18,815 bases of DNA. It comes from Russula earlei (taxonomy: Eukaryota; Basidiomycota; Agaricomycetes; Russulales; Russulaceae). The DNA is taken from assembly GCA_025769875.1 (NCBI GenBank), contig JAGFNK010000899.1:1-18815 (forward strand), in the 5' to 3' direction. Under the pieces are notes generated by a model. The model had not been told where the DNA came from, made no database searches, and saw nothing but the letters and a program-made list of their open reading frames with translations. Both the position numbers and the translations under genes were made by a program. Shown piece after piece: positions 7,829 through 16,959 of the stretch. Within the stretch, counting starts at the first letter, position 1. Every line of letters begins with the position of its first letter.

Positions 7829-10411
7829 TTACAATACAAATAAAGATTTTCTATTGTAAGGATCAGCAGAAGATGAGGCCACTAGAATAGGTGGCGGTGC
7901 AAGTCCGAAGGGACATGGTGCAAGGGAGGTGGTGGCATCTGAGGGAGGGGGGTTCTGAGGGGGGTTCTGAGGGAGGGGGGTTTGAGACAGTGGTTCCCCG
8001 AGGGCACATGTGCACACATTTGCAGCAGCAGATGTTGCATCAGGCTTGGCACGCTTGCCTGACTGTTCACCCCCAGTGTACAGATCATTGTGAACATGGC
8101 GGTGCTTTCCCTTAGCAACGCCAATGCTTTGCGCTGTCAGTCCCCACGTGTCAGGGAGACTGGTCCGTTGTTTTGGGCCCCATTTGACACCCATACACTC
8201 AGCTGTCTCCATCCACATATGCTGATTGGGCACAATTACCTCCTTATTGGGTAAGACCTTGAAACCTTGAATTATATTAATTGCAGCTGCCAAACTGTAT
8301 TTGGTGGCCCAGGCAGCCTTGACGATCTCCGCTGATTGATTAGTATCCTCAAGCCTAGATGCAAGATCATGTGATAATGACATGATCTCCTGTGAGAGAG
8401 ATACTAGGCTCTCCCTTGGCCTGGTGGATGGGGATGGTGGTCAGGGGATTTATTTGCATTCTCTGTGGGAGCTTTTTGGGTGCTCTCTTCAGGACAGAGG
8501 TGAGGAAAGTGGATGTAGATTGCTGCAATGTGTTTGCAGAATCTAATCCGTGGATAATCTGTGCAATCACAAGTTGACTTCATCAGATCGATTGAGTAAA
8601 ACTTGCCAGACTGGGAATGTGAAGCGACGTGAAAGCAGATCTCATCAAATTGCAAGATCAAATCTTGTGATATGCTCTCGGTGCGGGCAAAAAGTTTCCA
8701 ATGCCTGTCAGCTGCCAGGTCCCAACCATCAAGCCCGACTTTCTGATGTTTGTGCCTGTTTTGGTAATATGGCACCATTTGATGCACTAGCAAAAATACG
8801 ATTCGATCAATCCACCAATTGCACTTGCCATCGAGCCAGTGTGATTTGAGGATGTGATGATATCTAAAAAATGATTAAGTCATCTTATCTTTAGATTGGT
8901 TAGAACACATACGCTTCAATCAACATATTGGTGTCCCCTTCCTCAAAGATATGCTGATTTTTCCAGAAAACCATGGACCACATGTGCACCACAGGCATCC
9001 ATTCACACCCAAGGTAGTTCACAAAACTTTGTGGGACCTGAGGATCAGTGGAGATCTCCTCCCAGATTTGCAGAAAGTCGGCCTGATCATCTGTATGTAC
9101 CCATCTCTTGATCTTATCCCACAGATCAGGAAATTTGGTTGTATTGAAGTGTGATTGCATTGCACGCAACACATGCCATTCGCAAAGCCATATCCAACTT
9201 CCCAGATAAGCAATCTTGAGGGCGGCAATCTGTGTGGCATCACAATCTGTCATAGTAATAGATGGCCGGATAGCCGGACTGGCATCCCTGACCCAATGGA
9301 CAAAAAAGGAAATTGTGTCCATTGTTCCATTGGATGCCAGCATCCAGGCAACAGGCACACCTATCTGGAAAAGGTAAGTGCACTAAATTGACATTTAGTA
9401 AATATTACGCACCATGTCCCCAGTGATCCTGCGTGATCATGGTAAATAATAAAAAGTCCAGACATTGAGTAATATTATGAGTTGCATCAATACCAATGAA
9501 GCCATTCCTGAGGCAGCAGAATGCCTCCATTTGGAAAGGGGTCTGGATGCATAACACATATGCATCCTCCTGCAGATTTGACTGAGATGGGGCACTGTGC
9601 AGCCTATCTTTTTAAAATACATTTGTATTTTCATCTCTCAATCTGTCCAACCAGAGCCTGGTGGAGATGGCATCCTCTGGATGCAGCCTGATATTGTCAT
9701 CTTCAATTTCCCAGGCCATGCAGCCCACATCCCAGAGCAAGATGAATCGATCTTGGCTGCCATCAGGCGACAAATCCTGAATATTGTGTACCTTTCAATT
9801 CATTAGGTTAGCAATTAAAAATAAATTCAATGCACACTTACCATTTCCTGTGGATCAACCTTCCTTGACAACAAGGATCTAATTTTATCACGTGCTATGC
9901 ATGACATTCATGTGTAAGCAAGATTAGCAATTCCAATTTCATGGTCATGCTCGCTTGCATATTGTCCAAGAATGGTAGGCGTGTCCATGTATGATTTGAT
10001 GACTATTCGGCAACAGCAACCCGTCTTCTTGATCTTGGATCTCCATGTGCAATCGGGGTGCTTCTTTACATAATGCAAAGCTCCCCTGGATAGTTGGCAG
10101 GAACAGACAAAAACTTTTTTTGTCCATCCCTGCCCATGCTCAGTGCTGGATGTAATCAATTCAATTGCATGAGCCAGTTCTTCTTGCCGGTGCCACATGT
10201 CGAAATCGGCTGCTGTTGGCCATTCCATGGGGTATCCACCATGCTCCTGGTCATAATTAAAATCTCCCCTCTTTCCAGAATTGGCAATGATCTTTGAAGG
10301 GGCATGCCTGAACTTTAAACGTTGTGTCATGCAAGGGGCGCTCGGGCCAGAAGCAGCAGATGGAGCAGATGGGGTGGATGATGCGCTGGTCAATCAGAAA
10401 CAGGATAACAT
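7829..10411 (-). pseudogene. MULE transposase, SWIM-type, broken
   Basis: Exons on the minus strand: 10411-9842, 9791-9413, 9360-8913, 8863-about 8404, then a shifted frame to 7829. Introns 9841-9792, 9412-9361 and 8912-8864 (49-52 nt) have GT-AG ends and join frames exactly. Domains in order: a Ser/Pro-rich start; an FAR1/GCM1-like zinc region (GCCCRIVIKS, HDHEI); the MULE core with FIGIDATHN (first Asp at 9486-9488) and TMTDCDATQ (Asp at 9245-9247), then CEWHVLRA; a SWIM finger (CDC...CKH, about 8560-8510); and a Pro-rich tail. Breaks: TGA 9908-9910, TAA 9612-9614, TGA 10394-10396 if the ATG at 10411 is the start, and a frameshift near 8404-8430. The start is uncertain. Confidence 0.83.
7941..7981 (+). 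repeat. G-run tandem repeat, G-quadruplex candidate
   Basis: Three G-blocks of six to ten bases (GAGGGAGGGGGG, GGGGGG, GGGAGGGGGG) are separated by TTCTGA units. It is antisense to the Pro-rich tail of the transposase, where it encodes repeated QNPP-like units. It meets the usual four-G-run rule for quadruplex formation. Confidence 0.6.
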
Positions 10412-10470
10412 TTGTTTTTGATTTGGTAGGGAAAAGGGTAAGTAGTTATGCTACTGTTAACTCACTTATA

Positions 10471-10563
10471 TGTGTAATTTAATGCATGATTGAACCCCCA
10501 ATCTCTTGCCAACACAATCACCTTTTATGGCAATTCTTGATCATCCAACCCACCGCTAAAAGT
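10471..10563 (-). repeat. MULE terminal inverted repeat, right
   Basis: The reverse complement begins ACTTTTAGCGGTGGGTT, identical to the left end for the first 17 bases, then diverges gradually through substitutions and small gaps. Confidence 0.8.
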
Positions 10564-10674
10564 CAAAAGCTTCCAGCACCTCTTGCTCACATGATCTACA
10601 TGGCTGAGAAGGACTTGTAATGGTTGCCAGTAATGCTTGTGTGTGAATAATGATAGATCTGAGTTGAGTAGTAT
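10564..10674. other. Short spacer, right flank of MULE
   Basis: No gene. TTCCAGCACCTCTTGCTCAC (10570-10589) resembles the left flank CTCCAGCACCAGTTGCATAC (7658-7677) in direct orientation, suggesting the flanks derive from one repeat family. Confidence 0.4.
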
Positions 10675-10743
10675 AGGTTTCTGAGTTTCTGGGTTTCAAG
10701 TTCCCAGAACCCTGGAAATCAATGGAAACCAGTGGAAACCTGG
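10675..10743. repeat. GGTTTCC fold-back cluster 4
   Basis: GGTTTCTGAGTTTCTGGGTTTC is followed by GGAAATC, GGAAACC and GGAAACCTGG, so the two halves are roughly inverted. TTTACTGATGT follows at 10759-10769, as after cluster 3. Confidence 0.6.
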
Positions 10744-10962
10744 AATCTAATTTGCCAGTTTACTGATGTATACAACAGCCCGTGCGGTGGTTGAGTGAGT
10801 AATCACCATTCATGATCAGTCACGAGCATCCCGGCCGACGTGGCTCGCGAACCGACATAGAAGCCAGAACGATGGTCGTTACGGTTGGGACAAATATCAA
10901 TGCTTCAAGATGAAGTGTACGACGCACCACCCACACGGCAGTGCTCGGTAGCGAACGTTATA
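10744..10962. other. Boundary between repeats and gene block
   Basis: No gene seen. From about 10,780 the base composition changes: CG dinucleotides become frequent compared with the AT-rich repeat side. It may hold the promoter of the candidate gene starting at 10963. Confidence 0.45.
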
Positions 10963-11549
10963 ATGCGACTTGCATTCTGTTCTTCATGCCTCAGAAAAAT
11001 ACTGCTAGTCAACATCATAGAAGCACTCTGTATCCCAGTAACCACTGCGGAAACAAGTTAGATTTCTCGAGTTCTTTATCGTAGGATTATACAATATCAC
11101 ACTGTCACTTGCAGTCTTGTGGTTCGTTACTCTACGAGAATTCCTTGACTTGTTAGCCGGCCACCAATTGACATGTACCGTGCTGTACATAAATAGAGAG
11201 GAGCGATTTCGCTCGATTATATCTAACATCAGCGTCTCGAAATTGCAAAGAAAAAGGAAGTCAAACGTGATCCTCAACCGGATATGTACATCATCGAAAT
11301 GCTGGAGGTGCGATACTGTGATGTTCCATCCTCATTACTTGTTATTGCCAACCTAAGACGATTCTCCCGCGTATGAAGGAGATGCAACCTGCCGAGCAAC
11401 TCTTGGAGGAGCACACGGAAGCCGAAGTTGCGCATAAGCAGGTGATGGCCCTACATGAAGTCTTCCTCCATTTCTCTCACCGAACTGTACTTGGGTTTGG
11501 TTGCTTCCTCTTCATCATCGACTTCCGAATTCAAGAAGGAGTCGTATGA
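10963..11549 (+). CDS. Unrecognised multi-exon gene candidate
   Basis: Four phase-compatible exons can be drawn: 10963-11056, 11115-11179, 11233-11307 and 11358-11549. They are separated by GT-AG introns of 58, 53 and 50 nt, the size seen in neighbouring genes; the second ends in a CTAAC-type branch site and ATCAG. The protein would be about 141 residues. The last two exons look most real: charged and helical, with KEVKRDPQPDMYIIEMLE joined to TILPRMKEMQPAEQLLEEHT. I do not recognise the family. It converges on the gene at 11451-12499, and the last 99 bases overlap that gene's final exon in antisense, so the true 3' end may differ. The first exon is least certain; it may be a relic of a longer gene. 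Confidence 0.4.
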
Positions 11550-12499
11550 GCGGGCGGCTTTCTCTGCCTTGCGAGCCTCGGCAAGCTCTAGATCTGCCTT
11601 TTTCTGCCAATTGGAGACTTGGTTTAAGTAATGTGTCTTTGTGGGGCGATGGGACCACACCTTGGCAGCCGCGGCTGCACGCTTAACGGCATTCTCATGT
11701 TTGGCTCGCTCAATCCGTTCTGCTTCGTGGTCGACGACGCGCTCGACTTTTGTCTTGTTGAGGCGATTAACAATGGTGTTTTCCCGCTTCGGGATGTGGA
11801 CTGGCCGATATCCGACATGAGGAATCGGTTCCGCTCGCATTGAAAGAAGAGTTGCACACCGCGCTTTACCTAAATGAACACGGCTCAGCTGGATGAGCTA
11901 TTCGGCGAAAGGAGTGCGACATACTCCCTTGTCGTTATGAAAAGACACTTGACCTACAGCCATGTCACCCGTTTTCTTTATATGACGCGCATAGCGCATC
12001 AGAAAGTTTGGACATATGATATTGCAGAGAGAAGGCGTACTTTGAGATTGTCCGCGGGTGTGTATATGATCGTGAGGTCATTACGCTTGTTGCCTTATAA
12101 GATCGCAATTAGGCTAGAAAGGAGTGAACATTCTTTGGGAATCACCTTCAATAGAATTGGCCTTGACGAGCTGTGCGCAATCCAGCAGTAGTGGCTCGGG
12201 AATAGCCTCCCAAGATGATATTGACTCGGGTAGGCGTAGGTACACGTGTGCAGAAGAAAGCTTGTCGACGTGAAACCAGACGTCTTGTGGCCACGCATAT
12301 TTGATCAAATCCTCATCTTTGGTGCTTCAATCAGCCCAAGACAAGGACGGGAGCGAGGAAAGGTGGCACAAACTTTCGACTTTATCCCGACCCATGTAGA
12401 TCGTGACTGGGGGTTCATGTGCTAATAGATGATATTGATAAAGTGTATTTTACGTTGCGGACAGAAACACAGACCTGTGGAGGTGAAGAAAAGGACCAT
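11451..12499 (-). CDS. CCDC25/Jlp2-like NFACT-R domain protein
   Basis: Complete eight-exon gene, 216 residues (human CCDC25 is 208). Exons, minus strand: 12499-12475, 12421-12374, 12316-12146, 12093-12041, 11975-11925, 11869-11860, 11800-11661 and 11603-11451; all seven introns (52-65 nt) are GT-AG and phases agree. Family marks in order: FFTS start, [86 protein letters not shown], a basic/Ala-rich coiled coil and an acidic EEDFM-type C-terminus. The NFACT-R domain is shared with ribosome-quality-control factors of the Rqc2/NEMF group and is thought to bind RNA; the exact role in fungi is unclear. Intron 7 (57 nt) has no stop and is in frame, so retention would add 19 residues. It is intact and divergent from the dioxygenase gene 80 bp away. 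Confidence 0.92.
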
Positions 12500-12579
12500 T
12501 GCTCTTCGATGCAGCAGGAGAGGGACGGCTGAGCGGGCGTCAATGTGGCTCACCTGGTCGTCCTTGACTGGACGCAGTC
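12500..12579. promoter_or_regulatory. Divergent promoter region (80 bp)
   Basis: The only sequence between the ATG of the minus-strand CCDC25-like gene (12499) and the proposed first ATG of the plus-strand dioxygenase (12580). No TATA box is evident. If the start sites are right, both 5' leaders and the core promoters must be packed here or overlap the opposite gene. Confidence 0.5.
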
Positions 12580-14148
12580 ATGTCTGCTGTACTAAAGGCC
12601 GTGCAGAATTCCAACACCGCATTTTCACAGATACCAATCATGTCTGCTCGCTTCATTCACACTTGGAGGTTTCTCATGGAACTCTGCGCAGAGACCTGAA
12701 GAATATTAGTGATCCACACCCTGATGTTCAACAGGCTTTGGCGAAGCAAATCAGGGACGCATGCATCAATGTCGGCTTCTTCTATGGTGCGATACTCTCC
12801 AAGTCTCACAGATGGCTACTAACGGTCGGATGTAGTCAAGAATCATGGCATATCCGAACAAGTCATCGCATTTGCTTTGGAGTCGATGACGACATACTTT
12901 GCACTTCCCCTGGAGGAAAAGATGGAGGCGCGCATCTTTTCGTCAGATATCCTAACCGGTTCCCCTTGACATGCGCACTAGCTTGACCATACAAAAACTC
13001 AGAACTTTAAAGGGTACAATGCCATTCTAAGCAGCAACAATGATCCGAATGGGTCAGGGGACATGCACGAAGGGTTTGAATTTGGCTGGGAAGTACTTGA
13101 TGATGCGCCCGGTGTGCCCGATGCCCGTCGCTCAGATGACGGCGCTATGACGGGGGCGAATGTATGGCCCGACGTTCCGGGGTTCAGGGAGTCTTTGCTG
13201 CGCTACTAGTGCGTGCCGCCAGCCCTGGTGCCGACTGATATAATTGCCAGATTCACCTTTGCCTCTACCCAGTCATGCTGCGGTTTGCCTTGGGAAGAAT
13301 CTCTTCCCACTGTTTGCGCGTGCGTTGGACCTTTCTCCTGACTTTTTTGATGACAAGGTACGCCAGTGTCTACTTGTTGATCAGTAGCAGCTGGATTGTT
13401 GCATGGCCGTTGACGTGGCGTAAGCCAGACGCGAAACTCTGCAGCGCTTATGCGCGTGTTGCATTACCCGCCACAGACGGGGCCAGTCGACGAGCGGGTG
13501 ATTGGCATTGGCGCTCACACCGAGTAAGCCTTGTCACTATCCCTCTCCATCTCATAACTTTCTCTGGCCTCCGCCTCTAGTTTCGAGGTAGGTTTGATGG
13601 TGACAACAACTGTATTAAAATCTGAGGTGGCAAGTGTTCAGTGCTTCACCATCTTGTGGCAACAGTTTGGTATACAGGCACTCCAAGTACTCAATACGCG
13701 AGGAGAGTGGATCGATGCGCCCCCAATCCCAGGAACACTCGTCATAAAGTGAGTTTTGTACGCCGTGGGCTAGGTCTTTTAAGGTAGCTTTCGTTGCAGT
13801 TTGGGAGATCAATTTGCCAGGTGGACTAGTACGTCACCTTAGACGTGCAGAAGAGGAAGGCTGAGCTTCCACGAATTACAGATGACGTTTTCAAGAGCAC
13901 TGTGCACCGAGCAGCAAATCGCTCGGGCGCCCGGCGGTACTCCATTCCTCTTTTCTTTGGTACTGACTATAATGTCCTTCTCGAGGTCCGTCGTCATGTT
14001 CTTTGAGCACGCCGAACGACGTTAAGGGACCTGCTAGCCAATTGCCAGCTGTGTGAGTGCCGAGAGGCCACCGCGCTATGAGGTTGTGACGGCAGGGGAC
14101 TATGTGAAAAGGAGACTTGAGGCGACGTATGGTTATCAAAGCCCGTAA
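12580..14148 (+). CDS. 2-oxoglutarate/Fe(II)-dependent dioxygenase
   Basis: Isopenicillin N synthase-like oxygenase: DIOX_N part, then the double-stranded beta-helix. Reliable exons: 12669-12786, 12836-12927, 12982-13208, 13273-13357, 13429-13523, 13581-13587, 13642-13748, 13800-13828, 13882-13985 and 14038-14148; phases agree throughout. Motifs: QIRDACINVGFFY, VKNHGI, NFKGYNAILSSNNDPNG, RVLHYPPQTG, IGAHTDFE with the metal-binding HxD, STVHRAANRSG with the distal His, then RRYSIPLFFG with the 2-oxoglutarate-binding RxS. The seventh exon overall is only 7 nt and finishes the HxD Asp codon. The intron at 12928 appears to start GC. The N-terminus is unresolved: 12580-12600 could splice to 12669, but SQIPI, typical of this family's start, is encoded just before in another frame, so a frameshift or missed exon is possible. 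Substrate cannot be told. About 330 residues. Confidence 0.87.
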
Positions 14149-14224
14149 AAAGCATTCTCATCCTTACACAAGCGATGACACGTGTTGATTAAGAACAATC
14201 GAGAGTGTTGATCAATTCATCATA

Positions 14225-14254
14225 ATGACTTGTTCCCGACTACCATCAGTGTAA
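14225..14254 (+). promoter_or_regulatory. Upstream ORF overlapping glutathione synthetase ATG
   Basis: A nine-codon ATG-to-TAA frame lies in the likely 5' leader. Its TAA (14252-14254) overlaps the main ATG (14254-14256) as TAATG. If transcription starts upstream of 14225, translation of the main frame would depend on leaky scanning or reinitiation. This is inferred from arrangement only; the transcription start is unknown. Confidence 0.45.
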
Positions 14255-15958
14255 TGAGCGTGTTCACTTCTTGGCCGCCCAATTTAACCACGGAGCAGCT
14301 CGACCAGCTCACCGTTCTTGCCACCACTTACGCTCTCTCTCATTCTCTTCTCTATCTCCCTCCAGTGTCTTCACAGAATGCCCCTCCGCCTGCCCCCGAA
14401 TCTGCTATTCACGCCCCAATCTCCCTTATCCCAGCTCCCATTCCGCGTCGCCTCTTTTCTCATGCATTGACTCTCCAGCGTGCTTACAACACGCTATATG
14501 CTCGCGTCGCCCTCGATGTCTCCTTCCTCGATCACGTCATGGGCCATGGAGGTGTCGCCGATGTCGATGACTTTACCTCCGCATTATGGTCAGCGTGGAA
14601 AAGGCTTCGAGTTGACGGTGTTCCACAAGTGCGCGCGGCATTCTCTTGTCCCGTTATGTGCTGATGAATAGGGATCCCCCAGCCCCTTCACCTCGGCCTC
14701 TTTCGTTCGGACTACCTTCTACACCAACCGACGTCTGATGACCCGATCTCACTCAAACAGGTGGAATTCAATACTATCTCGTCATCCTTCGGCCCTCTCT
14801 CTCAGCGCGTCGCCGGAATGCATCGGTGGGTGCCTCTGCCAGTGACTTTGGGTGCCATCTGCATATTACATGAATCAGCTACCTCATAGACTCCACTGGC
14901 TACTTTGGCATTTCTCCCCTTCTGTCCTCCAGCAATCTTCCGATCAATGATACCACGAAAGGTCTCGCCGAGGGACTGGCAGAAGCGCATAGAGCATATG
15001 ATGACCCTGAGTGCGTATTGCCAGAACACCCTCAGGACTACGTGGATTCAGTCCAATGTAATAGTGCATACGTCCTTTTTGTTGTCCAGCCCAACGAACG
15101 GAATATATTTGATCAACGCTTGCTAGAATATCAACTCTTTGAATCGTGCGTCACGTTTCTGTCCTATCGTTCACTAAGCTGAGTTTGAGTCATAGCCACC
15201 GCATCCGCGTCGTCCGCCGCACCTTTGCCGAACTTGGCCTCACGGCATCGATCTCTGCATCTCGCGCTCTTATTATCGCACCGGTCATTCCTGGACTTAA
15301 TGCCGACCCCGTAGAAATCTCGGTCGTTTACTATCGGTCCGGATACGCGCCAGTGGACTATGCGTCACCTGCAGACTATGCAACGCGTGGCCTCCTAGAA
15401 AGCTCCCGTGCTGCCCAATGTCCTAGCCTCGCCCTACAGCTCGCTGGTACAAAAAAGGTGCAAGAAGTGCTGACGCGCCCAGGCATGCTCGAGCGTTTCC
15501 TTACGCAAGAGGAGGGCGCTGCCGCACTGCGTGGTAGTTGGGTACGTATTTGGTCACTCGACGCAGATGATGGTGCGGGCGCGGAGGAAGCAGTGCGATG
15601 TGCACACGAGCTTGTACTCAAGCCGCAGCGAGAGGGCGGCGGGAATAACATCTATCGGGACAGCATCCCGCCGTTCGTGGAGCAGCTGCCTCCCCAGGAA
15701 CGTGCGGCGTGGGTCGCGATGGAACTCATCCGTCCGCCGCGTAGCATCGGCGCGTACCTCGTCCGATCTGGCGCAGGGCGAGTCAACGTACATGTAATGA
15801 GCGAGCTTGGCGTGTTTGGATGGGCGCTGTTTGGGGAGGGAAGAGAGGTGAAGGAAAAGCAGGCTGGTTGGTTGGTGCGGACGAAAGCGGAGGACGTCAA
15901 CGAGGGCGGCGTCGCCGCGGGGTTCGGCGTACTGGATAGTGTCCTGCTGGTAGATTAG
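14254..15958 (+). CDS. GSH2: Glutathione synthetase (ATP-grasp)
   Basis: Joins glycine to gamma-glutamylcysteine with ATP, the last step of glutathione synthesis in the cytosol. Four exons, 14254-14628, 14683-14825, 14879-15145 and 15196-15958, with GT-AG introns of 50-54 nt and matching phases give 515 residues (yeast Gsh2 491, human 474). Motifs in order: WPPNLTTEQLDQLTVLATTY, SAIHAPISL, VADVDDFTSALW, LGLFRSDY, KQVEFNTISSSFG with substrate and metal contacts, LFVVQPNERNIFDQR, EISVVYYRSGY, LQLAGTKKVQEVL, the ATP-binding glycine loop VLKPQREGGGNNIYRD, and the C-terminal alanine-rich lid EGGVAAGFGVLDSVLLVD. The first ATG in frame is 14254. All key motifs are intact. It lies about 105 bp after the dioxygenase stop, same strand. 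Symbol follows the yeast gene. Confidence 0.95.
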
Positions 15959-16959
15959 AAAGGTAAGCTTCCTTGAATTGCGATTGGCTCTTTGATTTGC
16001 GTAACCGTTCACAGAAGCAGAGCAGAGGTTCGCGGAAGTCGCCATCCTGCAACATGTTCATTCTGGCGTTTGGTGTTCCTTGATCGGGAACTGACGAATC
16101 TGAATGTCCGAGAGGTGAGAGGCAGTGCGGGTCTCTACCCGTACTACTTTCATGTGATCTCTGCAAAGATGACACCACATTGAATGGGGAAACGAGCTTA
16201 TCGAGCCGTTCGGTGCGTGTAAGCCCAGACCAGACGCTCATTCGATGGCCGTATGACAATGGTCCAATAAGCGGTCATGGAAACACAACCAGTCTTTGCC
16301 ACTATCACCAACACCTTGATGCCAAGGAAGTTTCCTGAAAGACCTTGATCGAGTCGACTTGCTTATAAGATGCGAAGAAATGAATACGTATCAAATCCGA
16401 CACCGGAGGAACCAAAGAACCTCCTGTGTCTTCAATTGTCACGCTCGGCCATGCAAATCAAGGACGGGGAGGTGTCATGCACAGTTGACGTGGTTGCCTT
16501 CCAGCTATTAGTCGATCCAAGAGAGACGAGCAAGGTTAGTATCTGGATGATTACTTCGGGTTGATACTAATTTGTCGACGTCTAAACAAAGATGAGGTCT
16601 ACACTATCGAGCTATGTGCGGCGTTCAATTGCCCGGAGTCACGGCCCCCGCGGCGCTCTCGGATCAGACAAAGCTTACAGAATAAGTCAAACCGAGGCCT
16701 TTGGAACCATAAGAAAACGACCGCGGTGATGCTGATTGTTACGGCAAGATGTCGTCATAGTAAGCATAGAATCTATTGTACTCATGTGAGAGGACTTGGA
16801 TGGTTCTCGCCTTCATACCGATAGTCGCGCATTCTCATGTCAACACGCGGAAGCTGAATCGCACCCGAGGGATCCACCGGTACCAGAGAACGTTGGGACA
16901 GATCTGTACACACTCAAGCTATCGCGGTCAGCCAACGGAGTATATCAGAGTGCGAAAAA
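15959..16959. other. No recognised gene; weak two-exon candidate
   Basis: A plus-strand frame from 16370 (AMQIKDGEVSCTVDVVAFQL, VDPRETSK) could splice at GTTAGT to ATGAGGTCTACACTATCG and stay open to a TGA near 16726, a protein of about 100 residues. No family was recognised and composition is unremarkable, so I do not call it a gene. It might be a relic like its GH131 neighbour. Confidence 0.25.

Larger units (their letters stand above)
7676..10563 (-). mobile_element. MULE (Mutator-like) DNA transposon, decayed
   Basis: About 2.9 kb bounded by inverted repeats (7676-7770 and 10471-10563) and carrying one minus-strand multi-exon transposase. Long inverted ends, a DDE transposase with an N-terminal DNA-binding zinc region and a SWIM finger are MULE traits. 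No 8-11 bp target duplication is visible beside the repeats (left flank CAGTTGCAT, right flank CAAAAGCTT), which suggests age or an end set slightly wrong. Stops and a frameshift inactivate it. Confidence 0.82.

Noticed and set aside
8392..9391. Several plus-strand open frames (8392-8577, 8550-8849, 8896-9111, 9155-9391)
   Set aside because: They are antisense shadows of the minus-strand MULE transposase, which shows real motifs and introns.
12429..12986. Single 185-codon plus-strand frame as a gene
   Set aside because: Only its middle (12669-12786) is the dioxygenase exon; the rest reads through the opposite gene's first exon and an intron.
15376..16259. Minus-strand open frames opposite glutathione synthetase
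   Set aside because: They arise from high GC codon bias in the large last exon; no motifs or splice logic.
14149..16959. Biosynthetic cluster of dioxygenase plus glutathione synthetase
   Set aside because: Two adjacent genes with housekeeping neighbours and no transporter, regulator or core synthase give no support for a cluster.
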